Assembly (NCBI RefSeq): GCF_004359215.1
Contig: NC_090624.1
Span: forward strand, 1,767,297 to 1,822,723
Length of the DNA: 55,427 nucleotides
Direction: 5' to 3'
DNA from: Bremia lactucae
Taxonomy: Eukaryota; Oomycota; Peronosporomycetes; Peronosporales; Peronosporaceae
Shown here: positions 43,168 through 53,649 of the stretch, piece after piece
How positions within the stretch are numbered: position 1 is the first letter of the stretch
Layout: every line of letters starts with the position of its first letter
Position numbers and translations under genes: made by a program
Notes under the pieces: model-generated
Database searches by the model: none
What the model saw: only the letters and a program-made list of their open reading frames with translations
Told to the model about the DNA's origin: nothing

Positions 43168-44127
43168 GGGGACCGGTATAGGTACACCCTTCTTTTGGTA
43201 TACCTCCCCCTTCTTTACTAAAAGGGGGGGGGGACTTTACCATAAAAACGTCATGTAAAATATTTTTACTGTATGGATCATTCCACTGCATCGAAAAAGT
43301 CAACAGTTACTCCTTTACAACCGTCTTTATATCGCCCTTTCGGCGTTTGGAGCATCACCCCCCCCTTAAATTACATTAGGGAATCGCTTTAGCCACGCAC
43401 CTTATCTATCTACATGAGAGTAGTGTAATGGGTGTGTGCCCCTGAGCACATCAGAAACCGTGTTTCCTTTGGCGATGTAAGATGTACTGTTTTTAATAGG
43501 TGAGAAAAGCCAAGGGCAGCAAATCGAGCACGGGGAGAAGTTGAGGCGACAAGGGTCGGAGATTCACTCTTGCGCATGCAAGTTAGTTAGTCTTTGGAGG
43601 TTAAGCGAAGGATGAATTTATTTTACTCTACTACTAACAACTTTTGCGGAAGTACATGCTTACCCTTCAAATAGGCGAATCTTAACTCTTTTGTACCCAC
43701 CGTGAGCGGAAGCAAGCCACAATTTCCTTATGTTTCACTTCTTGTCGGCTTTTGATTGGAATTGAATTGTTGAGAAAGCACTTTGCTATTTAACATGAAA
43801 GTACGCATTTATTGCGAAGTCTTTTGCAGACTACTCGACCTGGCCTGCATAAATCTTTTTTTATATTCTAGCTATCAACAAGTTGCTACTCCCATAATAC
43901 AGTGGTAGATAATAAAGGGGTGTGGCTTCATCAAGTCCCAAATGTAATTTTAGCGGGAGGTGTACCAAAGTCCGAAAGGGATCTAAAGACTACTCTAAAG
44001 AAAAAATTGTCAATTTGCCGATATAGCGGAATAATGAAACTGTTTATTTTTAATATGTAGATTTTATCTAATTGACAAGGAGGGTGTGTGGCTGTACCAA
44101 AAGGGTTTTGTGCCAATACCAATTCCC
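43168..44127. mobile_element. Nested palindromic MITE pair
   Basis: The outer element has left end GGGGACCGGTATAGGTACAC and an inverted right end ending CCAATACCAATTCCC (44127), flanked on both sides by TA. Its arms (43168-43378, 43940-44127) are inverted copies of each other along their whole length, so the outer element alone is one long hairpin. An inner element, 43379-43939, with its own terminal repeats of about 50 bp (GGGAATCGCTTTAGCCACGC; inverse ..GGCTTCATCAAGTCCC), occupies the exact centre. No coding capacity. Confidence 0.75.
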
Positions 44128-44199
44128 TAAATGATTTATCTGAAAGGTAGATAACATTTTAAGAATATTACTTCACATAGTAACATTCGAAAAGCTTAT

Positions 44200-44510
44200 C
44201 CATGGTAGATATAGGCCTTTATATCGCTCCGTGGTCCAGTCAGCACTGGACGCGCGCAAAGAGAGAGGCAGAGAAGACTTTATTACATGTTATATATCAG
44301 TATATATTAAGTAAGTAGAAAATAGATAGAAACAGAAGAGCTTAATTATATTAAATACCGTTAAATTATATCCCTCTTCAAAGAGAGTGTTTTAAAAAGA
44401 GTCTTCCCCTGCACGTACTAGTGTATAAAGTCACGTGTGGCACCACTTGCACTGAAGCAGCGCAAAGTAGACTTGTACTGAAGCAGTACAAGTCGGCAGG
44501 CCCCGTTACA
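44200..44510 (+). repeat. GyH 5' LTR (5'-truncated)
   Basis: Ends GGCCCCGTTACA like GyE LTRs but is otherwise diverged; it contains nested repeats of CTTGCACTGAAGCAG/CTTGTACTGAAGCAG (44446-44485). CGTAGTAGCACGTTTTATAGTCC follows, the shared primer-site block. The left limit is uncertain. Confidence 0.55.
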
Positions 44511-44563
44511 CGTAGTAGCACGTTTTATAGTCCATCAAAGTACCACAGTTCTATCAGTTAAAT

Positions 44564-45583
44564 ATGGACGTGTCAGATGATAATGGAAATACGCATGACG
44601 TTTCGCGGGATAGCTACTCCTTTCTAAGTGACATCGAAAGGAGTGCGGTCGAACGAGTGAGTTTAACCGTAGAGAACGATGCCATCTTGGCCATGTTGTC
44701 CGATTTGGACACAGATGCCCTCCATTCAGCCATCACCAAGTTCATACAACATGAACTTGACGAGGCGAAGGAGAAAACAGCCTTGCTTAATCGGCAAGGC
44801 TCTCAACAGGCAGAACTGTTGAGGTTGCAGCAGGTACAGATCCCTGTACATGGGATGACGCACACGCGTCATCCGAAAACTAAGAGATGAACATCTCTAA
44901 GTATGTGGGAGTCGAAGAGGGCCCCCTCTTAAGGTGGTTTGTCGAATTGGACTATGTCAGAAAGGCTCGTCACATCGTCGACGAGCAAACGCGAGTCGCA
45001 TTTGCTCAATCAAAGTTGGCAGTTCGTGCCAAAACTTGGGCACTAGGCCTCAAGTTGCGCGGCTCATTGTATTTGGCTCGCTAGAGGCTTTAAAGCCTGG
45101 CTTAAGCAGACGTTTGAAGCGCCTCGGGCTAATTTCAGAGCTCGATCAGAGATTCTGAAACTCAAGCAAGGCCAGCTTGATCTTCACGGTTACGCCCAGC
45201 CAGCAATACGACTCTTAGCGATTTGTATCACGAACAATCCAGTTCATGAACACACGTTGGTAACGGGGTTTATACAAGGTCTTACGGATGGCCCCCTGAA
45301 GACGCATCTGTTTCGCTTGAAATTGGATACGCTTGCAGAAGCAATATCCGTTGCGGTATAGGAGAACTTTAGTTTGAGACAGGCTCAAGCTAGTTCATCA
45401 TCGTATCGTCCTCCGAGACGACAAGAGCTTGGAGGTCCAGATCCTATTGACCTCTCTTACGTCGAAAGCGAGAGAACTCGCTTTTCAAGCAATACGCGAT
45501 TGCAGAGATGCAATTGCTGTCAAAATTTAGGTCACTACGCTCATGAGTGTAGTGCCTCAAGCCCAGTACCTAGGGGATACTGA
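44564..45583 (+). pseudogene. GyH gag with intact zinc knuckle
   Basis: Best gag of the window. Start at 44564 (MDVSDDNGNTHD). Frame 44564-44890 has FLSDIERSAVERV, FIQHELDEAKEKTALL and GSQQAELLR, a helical N-terminal region. After one stop, 44887-45084 gives LLRWFVELDYVRKAR and AKTWALGLKLRG. A frameshifted stretch follows. Frame 45374-45583 has DPIDLSYVESERTR and an intact C-x2-C-x4-H-x4-C knuckle (CNCCQNLGHYAHEC). It would package element RNA. Three or more disruptions. Confidence 0.75.
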
Positions 45584-45799
45584 ACTAACTTATGGACCGA
45601 ATGCCAAAAAGCGCAAAAGTCGCGGGTCCGACGCTGTTGCGATTTCGCAACAGCGAGGCGGACCGACAAAAAAACGGTCGGGGTCAGAAGGGGCGCAACG
45701 CCCTACTGATCCAGCAACCTCGAGAGAATTTGCGACGAAAGTTGCTCAGACAAACAGTCATTATGTGTCTCTGCACGTGATGATGAGGTATTTTTCATC

Positions 45800-46484
45800 A
45801 CCTTGAAGGTAAAAGTGACAAATGATTTGTAACTTAGAGCCCTAGTGGACTGTAGGGCGTTGAATAACTATATTCGTCACCAGTCGCTAGAGGTTCGTAG
45901 GCTCAAATGTGTTGACCGCGACATCCGTCCAACGAGGATGACGGTGCGTCTAGCGACAGGTGCATCGATAACAGTGTATGAAACGCGAAGTAACATTTTA
46001 CCACACGTTAAAAGATTTACAGTATGCTGATGAATTCATCGTACTGAATTTGGATGACAATTTGATGTTATTCTGGGTTTACCTTGGCTCAGAAACTATG
46101 AGCCAAGAATCAGCTGGCAGCATCGATCCGTAAAAATGCCTGCCACTTGTTCATCAGATGGCCATCTGATGAACGTCTTGGAGCGTCCACAAGCGTGTGG
46201 ATTGAGCGCGATGACCTCACTTGTGGAACGGTCGTTAGCACGACAGCACAAGATCACAGTGTGATTACTTATAATCCTGTGGAGTCAGCTACCGGCAGCT
46301 GTGCAAATGCACAGGCAGCGCCAAAAGTCCACCACTCGAATAAGTCGAGTGAATTGAGACATGTATGTACGCCTAGCGGGCGACATTCAAGGAAAATACC
46401 GGTTGCCCTCAAAGGACAACACGATGGTCCTAGGTCGAGCAGAGAGTCGACCGTAGAGGACCCGACTGTGATATTGCTGTTTAA
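45800..46484 (+). pseudogene. GyH protease and linker
   Basis: The protease active site reads DCRALNNY (45848-45871) where related elements have D-S-G-A-S-N, so the Ser-Gly pair is lost. MTVRLATGAS and, across a shift, LGLPWLRNYEP complete the domain. Linker frame 46147-46488 (113 codons) parallels the GyE linkers and ends at STVEDPTV, where mitochondrial-like DNA begins. Confidence 0.65.
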
Positions 46485-46485
46485 T

Positions 46486-46740
46486 TGAAAAAAAAATTGT
46501 TGATAAAAAAATTAAAATTATATTGATAAATTGTGTAAATTAGTAACAATTAATACACCGTTTCATATATTATTGGAAACGTTGTTTCTATTACATATTA
46601 ATGTTAAAAAAAATTAATACTAGATTTAATGAAATTGAAGAAACGTTAACTAATAATAGAATATGGAAACAGGTAATCGTGAAGGTGTTTTTTATGGTCA
46701 ATGTAATCAAATTTATGGCGTAAATCATGGTAGAAAGACG
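46486..46740 (+). other. Nuclear mitochondrial DNA insert (nad7 and cox2 fragments)
   Basis: Abrupt AT-rich block of about 255 bp. At 46622-46672 it encodes EIEETLTNNRIWKQ, a conserved stretch of NADH dehydrogenase subunit 7. At 46675-46731, in another frame, it encodes NREGVFYGQCNQIYGVNHG, the C-terminal copper-site region of cytochrome oxidase subunit II (normally QCSEICG). These genes are not a continuous reading frame in mitochondria, so the block joins pieces. The AT-rich first half (46486-46621) is probably mitochondrial too but I cannot name it. Limits are good to about 15 bp. Confidence 0.7.
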
Positions 46741-46741
46741 T

Positions 46742-47420
46742 TGAATAAGTCCCCACGTATCCTTCGCATTGACCTTAGTGCTAATGCGTGATGAGCAAGA
46801 GCTAGAAGTTTTTGCTCGAGCGAGTCCCTCCCACCCTTGAATAAGAGTCACTCTCACAAATGGTGGACTCTGACCATCTGTTTGAGGATGATCAGAAGTT
46901 GACATTTTCAACTGTGTTCCAAGTGATTCGAACACAATTTGACAAAATTCCGCCGTGAATAGAGGGTCTCGATCTGAGACCAGTTCGCGAGGTAACCGGA
47001 AAATCCAAAGACGAAGTTTATGGATACAGACTGCCAACATTCTGCCGAATAGGAGGAGGTTGTAACGGAGCACGGGATGAAGCACTGGGCTTCACCTATT
47101 GACAAACTTCTCAAGCGCGTATGTACTTGCGGACGAACTCATACTGGCGTGACCAGTAGAATTCGCGACTAACCGTGAGATAGGTCTTCTCACGTCCACG
47201 ATGACCACTTATGGTGCATCGTGGCTTTCATACATGATGCCTAAATGCGAATAAGTATGGGTGATGATGACGATATAGGGGTGTCTCGCCAGCAATGGCT
47301 TCGTAATGCAGTAGCCCATTGCATGTTGTGCATCGATCTGCTGAGGTACTCAACGATATCGACAATCCTTTTAAGGATTGTCGGGATTTCTAAGGTAACC
47401 TATCAACTTTTTAAGAGCCT
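46742..47420 (-). pseudogene. GyE5 integrase
   Basis: Minus strand. Zinc-domain remnants lie at about 47240-47070. The core shows LPRELVSDRDPLFTAEF (second Asp, about 46985), LGTQLKMSTSDHPQTDGQ, then an immediate jump to unrelated text, so the catalytic Glu segment is deleted. The 3' side ends at the mitochondrial insert. Confidence 0.7.
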
Positions 47421-47426
47421 TATCTT

Positions 47427-47840
47427 CTAAATAAGCTTTTTTGACGTCGTCGAGTAATGTGACGACAGAACACTTATTGTTGCATTAGTGGCCTTATGTT
47501 CACTATTGATTTGCACAGCCGGCTCGAAATCGGGCTGGCGCGAAAGGGCATCAGCGACGACATTAAGTCTTCCTCGTTTATTTTCCACGGAAACGTTATA
47601 CTTCGCGAAGAAAGACAACCGTCTCGCCATTCTTTGCGAGAGGTGTGGACTATCATCGCCGTGCGTAAAGATGCATGGTTCGTCGATGAAAAATACAATC
47701 TATCTCCCAAGATATAGACCGTTAACTTAGCCAGTGCGTATTTTATGGCAAGGAATTTCTTATCTTACACTATATAGTTGGGTTCAGCTGGTTAAAGCTG
47801 ACGCGACAAATGGCAGACGACGCGCTCTGCGCCGTCAGTG
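47427..47840 (-). pseudogene. GyE5 RNase H
   Basis: Minus strand, frames 47710-47474 and 47630-47427: YFSSTNHASLRTA (Asp of YTDH lost), WRDGCLSSRSITF, and NVVADALSRQPDFEP. Upstream strands are frameshifted to about 47840. Confidence 0.65.
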
Positions 47841-47959
47841 TCATATTGCATTAACGCACAGCCGATTGCACAATCGATGGCGTCACAACCCACATAAAAT
47901 AATCTGTATTGGTTCGGAATCGCCAGGATTGGCGATTGAATCAAACTTTGCTTGAAGAA

Positions 47960-49060
47960 AGATGTACTGTAATTTGGACATCATTGCGTGAGTACTTGTG
48001 CAGGTACGTCGCTAAACCGATTAACTTTCTAAGCCCCTTTGCATCGACTGGCACAATCCAATCGGTAATGGCATTGAGCTTTTCTGAATCCGAGGGTACA
48101 CCGTGTTTACCCAAGAAGTGGTATTTCACTTGCAGCGAATATACACTTCTTGAGGTTTGCATACAAGTTGTGCTTCCGCATAAGTGTGATAAACTTTCGT
48201 ACGTACTCCAACAACCGACTTTCCGTTCATGGCTCTGCTAGGAACGAAAGCTGTCATCAAAATCGCTCGGTGCAAAGTCCCACCGATCTCAACAGATTGG
48301 TAACACACCCGTGAAACGTCTCAGGGGCATTACTAAGTCCCTGTGGCATGACTAGCAACTCCCATAGCATACCGCTTGGAGCTTACTACTTTGAACGGAA
48401 TATATTGCTCACGCAGAAGGATTTGATAGAATCCATCTATCAGATCCATTGACGAAAAGATAGCACTCTTTGACATACCATCAATGACTACGTCTTTTCG
48501 TGGCATCGGCGCTTGAGCCGATATCGTTGCAGCGTTCAATTTATTGAATGCATACACAATCCGCCATCCTTCTGTTGTTTTACGCACACAGAAGGTCGGA
48601 GAGCTATCTGAGGAGGTTGACTCCCTTACATGGCCGCTGCTAAGCGATCGGCAAAGAATTTGTCGATCGCCAATACTTCTTTACGAAACAATGGCCATTG
48701 CTTGACACAATATTTCGAACCTAGAATTAGGTCAATTTCGTGTCGAGTGCCTTTATCCTTAGGCAACTTGCACAGTACTGATTCAGGGACGTTATCCTTG
48801 AATTCTTTGAAATCTTTATACGAAGGGATTGTCTTCAAAGACTCCCAGGATTGGGACGTAAATCGTTCATTCCTAGGCTTCTCATCGAGGGCACTTTCGT
48901 CCATCGATGAGCTACTGAGAATCCGTTCTTTCTCAGGAAATACTATTGCCAACCAAATATCAGCCACATAGTTGTCATCTGTGACAAGTACACCGATCTT
49001 GTTGACTTTGCCACTACGCAGATCACGCAAGAACCGTTTCGGTTCAAGCGTAGGCAATTG
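47960..49060 (-). pseudogene. GyE5 reverse transcriptase
   Basis: Minus strand. Frame 49057-48626 (143 codons) has FLRDLRSGKVNKIGVLVTDD, SSSSMDESALDEKPR, KDKGTRHEIDLILGSKYCV and FFADRLA. Frame 48587-48333 follows with RKTTEGWRIVYAFNKLNAA, MPRKDVVIDGMSKSAIFSS and MDLIDGFYQILL. The palm catalytic box near 48245 is frameshifted. The connection segment (DWIVPVDAKGLRKLIGLA) lies at 48162-47941. Confidence 0.75.
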
Positions 49061-49935
49061 AGTTATCTCCGAAGTTACTACGGAGGCGCTATAGAATCAA
49101 GTGTATAAGCGCCTACACTTGATTTACTGTTTACTTAGAAATTTATTGTCTCAGTTTCCTCTTCATAACTTATTTCGAAAGGTATCTGGGAACCTTTCAC
49201 CACGAACTTTCCGTGACTTATTCCCATAGAATTTACTCGAAGATTTTCCTCCCCAACTGCCTCTAGTTGTGGTTGCGCTACCACAGCGGAGAGTCCTCTA
49301 AGATCGACTCTCCGGTCGATCTAGGACTTTCGCACTATATCTTATAAACGGCGATTTAAACTTTCTGAAATGTTTCTTTTCGAGCAAGTTTCCTTGTTTC
49401 GTACCACTCAACTTATTCGAGTGGTCGAAGTTCGACGCTGCACGTTCTTGTGCACAGCCGTGGAATCTAACTACACAATGTGTTGGGTATTCATACTGAG
49501 GTTTTGTGCAGTCATGCGACAGATCGATCCACAAGTGAGGCCATCGCACTAACTCGTACGACATCCACACGCTTGTGACGCTCCAAGACCTTCATTAGAT
49601 GACCCTCTGATGAACGAGATGCAAGCGTCGTCACGGCTTGATGCTACCAATTAATACATGGCTCGTATTTTCTGAGTTAGGTAATTCAAGGATGACATCA
49701 AATTTTGTCATATAGCTCTAGCACGATGAATCATCATTGTACTGTTTACCTTTTAACGTGTATTGAATACTAACTACACGTTTCTTTACTGTTACAGATA
49801 CTCATCCTCGTTTGAGGTATATCGCGCTCAATAAATTTGAGTATGCGATCTTTATCGTTGGCGTCGAAGCCCCGCAATCGACTAGGGACTTAATTGGTAA
49901 CTAACTTGACACTTTTATTTTCAGGGTGATGTCAT
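49060..49935 (-). pseudogene. GyE5 linker and protease
   Basis: Minus strand. Linker frame 49570-49298 ends KVLDRPESRS. The protease lies at about 49930-49640, with remnants RLRGFDAN and LRKYEPCINW; the active-site motif is not readable. Confidence 0.5.
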
Positions 49936-51409
49936 TACTTGGGGCAGTTACACCCAATGTTTGTGTGTGAGGGGCAACTTTCGTCAAAAGCCTGCAAATC
50001 TTTTGACGTTGCTAGATCAGTAGGGCGCTCTGCACCAACTGACCCGACCGTTCTTTGACAATCCGCCTCCTTCGCAGTTCCTAGCGAGAGGTCGGTCTTT
50101 TCGCTCAGTGTTTTTGGCTCTGGTCGTGGGGCACTATATTCAATAGGTAGTAACCATCGACTAAGTCCAATGCACTGTACATTGTGCATCCCACCATATT
50201 GTTCTGAAAAACATCCTTTCTAGGTACGGGGGTCTGTGCTGATATAGTGGCAGCATTAAGCTTATTAAAGGCATGTACAGTGCGCCACTGACCATTTGGC
50301 TTTTTCATAAAAATGTCGGTGTCGAATGGGGAGATTTGCTCTCTCGTACCATCCCAGCCTCGTGCTTAGCACGGAAGAAATCGTCAATGACGTCACACTG
50401 TTCCCTTGGTAATGGCCACTGTCGTGTGACACAGTATTTGAAAATTAGGCTTAGTGGCCCGTCTTTTGACAACAATTACATTTTGTATCCTTTTGTAACT
50501 TGAAGAGCGAGGTTACTTGCTCTCTACATACGAGAGATCCATAGGTCCTGAACCTTCGTTTTATTGTCGCCGGTGGACAATTTGCACCGGAGTGGACGAA
50601 AGCCTGTTTCAGGCTGAAACTCTCGTATTCCGCTATAACGATCGCTTGGTCGAGCGACTCTAGTTCTAGCCGGAACAGGTGGGTCTTAACCGGGCCATCT
50701 GCAAGACCTTTAATAAACACAGTTACCTGTGTTTGCTCATCAGTGGAATGACTAACGAGACAACTGACCAGGTATCGTGTATGTTGGGCATAAGCGTGAA
50801 TGTCACGGTTGCCCTGCTTCAAATCCAGAAGCTCAGCTCAAGCCCTGAATTCGGCACGTTGTGGCTCAATTGTTTGTCTGAGCCAGGGCTTGAAGACCTT
50901 TTACGACCCAAAGACTAATGGGTCGTGAAGCTTGAGTTCCAGGGCCCAAGATTTAGCACGTCCGGCTAAGTTGGGTATACCAAATTTCACTTTCGTCGCA
51001 TCATAATCGATGTGGCGAGTTTCTATAGCGTCATCTAATTCGACGAACCATCGTAAAAAGAGTCGCCTTCGATTGCCTTAAATAGAGCTTTATATCTTAA
51101 AGCTTCGAGTCGACGCGGAATCATCGGTCCATTAGCAGCATTTACATGCCGCTGTCTCAACACATTTAATTGTTGAGTACCCTGTTCTCTCAACAGCTCC
51201 GCGTGTTGAGAGCCTGGTTGGTGAAGCAAGGCTACTTTCTCTCGGGCCGCGTCGAGTTTGTGTTGTATGAACTCGGCTATGGCCACATACTGTTCATCTC
51301 TTCCCAGAGTGTACAGCTTGGCGCCATCGGCTGGCCCGCCTACGACCGAACTCATTCGTTTGATCGAGTTCCATTCAAGGTCACTCAAATGAGTAAATTC
51401 TTCACGCAT
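49936..51409 (-). pseudogene. GyE5 gag, split by a foreign RT fragment
   Basis: Minus strand. Frame 51409-51035: FTHLSDLEWNSIKRM, FIQHKLDAAREKVALL, GSQHAELLREQG. Frame 50822-50451: YLVSCLVSHSTDEQTQVTVF, VKTHLFRLELESLDQ and the first half of the zinc knuckle CNCCQKTGH. The gag tail resumes at about 50150 with SAPRPEPKTLSEKTDL. Between them lies a 0.3 kb RT piece of another family (see the next feature). Confidence 0.7.
50150..50455 (-). pseudogene. GyA-type RT fragment inserted in the GyE5 gag
   Basis: Minus strand, reads CVTRQWPLPREQCDVIDD, KKPNGQWRTVHAFNKLNAAT, PRKDVFQNNMVGCTMYSALD and LVDGYY. The NNMVGCTM wording is specific to GyA1 and GyA2 and absent from GyE copies (which read NGMSKS). 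No LTR or target duplication accompanies it. Confidence 0.7.
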
Positions 51410-51519
51410 TGCCTGATAACCGCCTTGAGGGGCTAAAAAGCTCCCTCCTTCTCATCCATCATGTCCATGTTGGATAGAACGTGAGTAGATCGCTGAACGG
51501 ACGACGAAGTGCTACCAGG

Positions 51520-51838
51520 TGTAATGGGGCACCTTTCACTTGTACTGGTTAGTAACGGTTAACACCTATCACTGATTACAGTGAAGGTGAGGTGCCTCAA
51601 AACTTCACGTACACAAGGGTACAGCTTCTAAGTAGCTAAGGGGCCTTTGCTACCTAAAGGTAATTTAATGGATTAGAATTTGGGAAAAGTAAAACTGTAT
51701 TAATATAGTTCGTTTTTTACGTAACGATCTTCTATCTGCAACTGGACTTATTATACTAATTCCTAACTGAGCAGGGCGCCTCCTTGCGCACCGCACAATT
51801 GTGTATTATAACGATTGGCGGGGTTGATTTAGACTAAA
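51520..51838 (-). repeat. GyE5 5' LTR (truncated)
   Basis: On the minus strand it ends GGTGCCCCATTACA at 51520, with CCTGGTAGCACTTCGTCGTCC (51519 downward) next to it. It follows the GyE LTR outward to about 51838 and then changes to antisense-gene sequence. Confidence 0.75.
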
Positions 51839-51841
51839 ACC

Positions 51842-52100
51842 AGAATGTTTATTCTCTTTCTTCGCACTGGGGAAGATCTCGCATTTCTATCGAAGTGCGC
51901 GATGTTATTGGCGTTTTGCAATCGATTTACAGGCGCCAGGGGCGCGTATTTTCCGATGGGTCTTCTGATATATCGGATGGGTCTCGTTAAATTGACGGAC
52001 GAAGTCTTTGGTGGTCGACTACAAATGCGAGTCAGACGAAACGGCCGTCTCGGGGAGATCAGAACAGTCACCTGATCATCGTCAGGCGGCTGACTATGAG
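51842..52100 (+). pseudogene. Duplicated middle piece of the GyE6 antisense gene
   Basis: 51885-52020 repeats 52860-53000 in the same direction (shared CAATCGATTTACAGGCGCCAGGGGCG). Both encode LQSIYRRQGRV..SD, and the downstream parts differ. It sits where the GyE6 3' LTR should be. Confidence 0.6.
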
Positions 52101-52240
52101 CTTTTGAATGAGGGGGCTCATTCGCGTAGACGTGCTGGTAGCATTCATTCAAAAGTAACTGCCGACGCTGCTCATAGTTGCCTGTCGATATCTGGGGATA
52201 CAAGGGCGTGCTTCGAATATTAATAACGGAATGCTACAGC

Positions 52241-53649
52241 ATGTTCGATTCCGACGATGAGGATGATTCCTCATCGCCAGCACCGTCTCCCGTGCCGTCA
52301 CCCGCACATATTGCTCTGCTTGGTGATGACGATGGCGTAAGCCATCGTAATAAAATTTCTTGTGGTACCCCTGCTTCAGTGGGTACCACTCAGGGGAGTG
52401 AAGACAGTATAATGTCTCGTCTTGCGCCTGAGAAGAAGCCGTGGCTTTTGTTCGAGCAGTTACTTAATAGCTTGTCTGGAGAGACGACCCCTCACAATAA
52501 GTATCCCTTATTTATTACGACAAAGCTACATGGCCTTGATCCCAGCGCTAAGAACTTTTGCGCTGAGTAAAATTTTTATCTCGATGCTTTTTTAAGCATC
52601 GATGGTTTAGTGACAACAGTAAGCGAGATAAAGTCTCGCTTATGCAAGCTTGGAGCGTGTTCATTCGCAATGTCAAAGACATTGGACGCGAAGCCTGGCT
52701 CCAAAGACTTGACGCGATTCGCGTGAAGTTTGAGAAACGAACTCTAACCGGTGAAGGTATAAATTGCATTGTTGTCACGTATGGCAGGACTTCCATGCCT
52801 CACGTGGGCTGATCCCTGTCCGTGTTGTGTTGCAACACGAAGCGAGTAAGGGCTCGCATCTCTTTCGAGATGCGCGATGTGATTGACGTTTGCAATCGAT
52901 TTACAGGCGCCAGGGGCGTGTGTTATACGACAGACCTTCTGATCTATCAGGTGGGTCTCGTCATACTGACGGACGAGGCCCTCAACGTCAACAACCAGCT
53001 GGGAACGAGGCTCCAAGCTGTCATGTGAAGGTGGATAACCGCGCCAGCGAACAAGATAACTCGTTTGCTACCCCTTCACATCACGGTGGTTCTGAATACG
53101 TTCCACAAGGAAACGTTGACCATCGTGAGAATCCACCAATGGTTGTAGCGGAGAGGGAAAATAAGATCCGACCCATATGTCGGATCTCGAGTCAAAAATC
53201 GACAAACTCGATCACTTCTCCATGATTTGGAGAAGGGACTGGATCACGAGCGCGATAAGCGTCGCTTGTTGGAGCAAATGGTGCAGGCTCACTATATCGA
53301 ACGGATGAAAGACCGCTCGAAGAGTGCGTATTCCATGTTGAATTACGAACGAGAATATCACGCTCTTCTTGATGAGCTGTCTCCCGCTCACCGCGGTTTC
53401 GAGGATCTTTGGACCCGGCGTGAGAGCTTTCATATTCAACATGAGAATCTGGTTCGTGGCCACAAGAATCTCTTAGGGATTCTTGAAAGGGTGGTCAGAT
53501 CCGTCTTTGAAAGAAACCGCGTAGTGATTGCACGGGCGGAGCCGACCAACGTAAAACGTAAGATGCGTTCGCATCCTACGTGGCAATTCTATTGTGTACG
53601 CATTGCCTCTGCGATGCAGTGCACGGAAAGGCCCAATGAAGTTGGGTAG
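52241..53649 (+). pseudogene. GyE6 antisense gene: CPCC-cysteine/coiled-coil protein
   Basis: Plus strand, opposite to GyE6 pol. The start at 52241 gives MFDSDDEDDSSS and a Pro/Ser-rich stretch. Then SRLAPEKKPWLL and HNKYPLFITTKLHG run to a stop at 52570. A second frame has MQAWSVFIRNVKDIGREAWL (52642 on) and INCIV. CPCC is at 52817-52828. A Ser/Gln-rich frame runs 52890-53225 (LQSIYRRQGRV). Then an uninterrupted 140-codon frame (53227-53649) has LDHERDKRR, MLNYEREYHALLDEL, LWTRRESFHIQHENL and ILERVVRSVFERN, strongly helical and probably coiled coil. Each block matches 42020-40379 in the same order. Its 3' end overlaps the end of pol on the other strand. About three breaks; function unknown. 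Confidence 0.6.
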
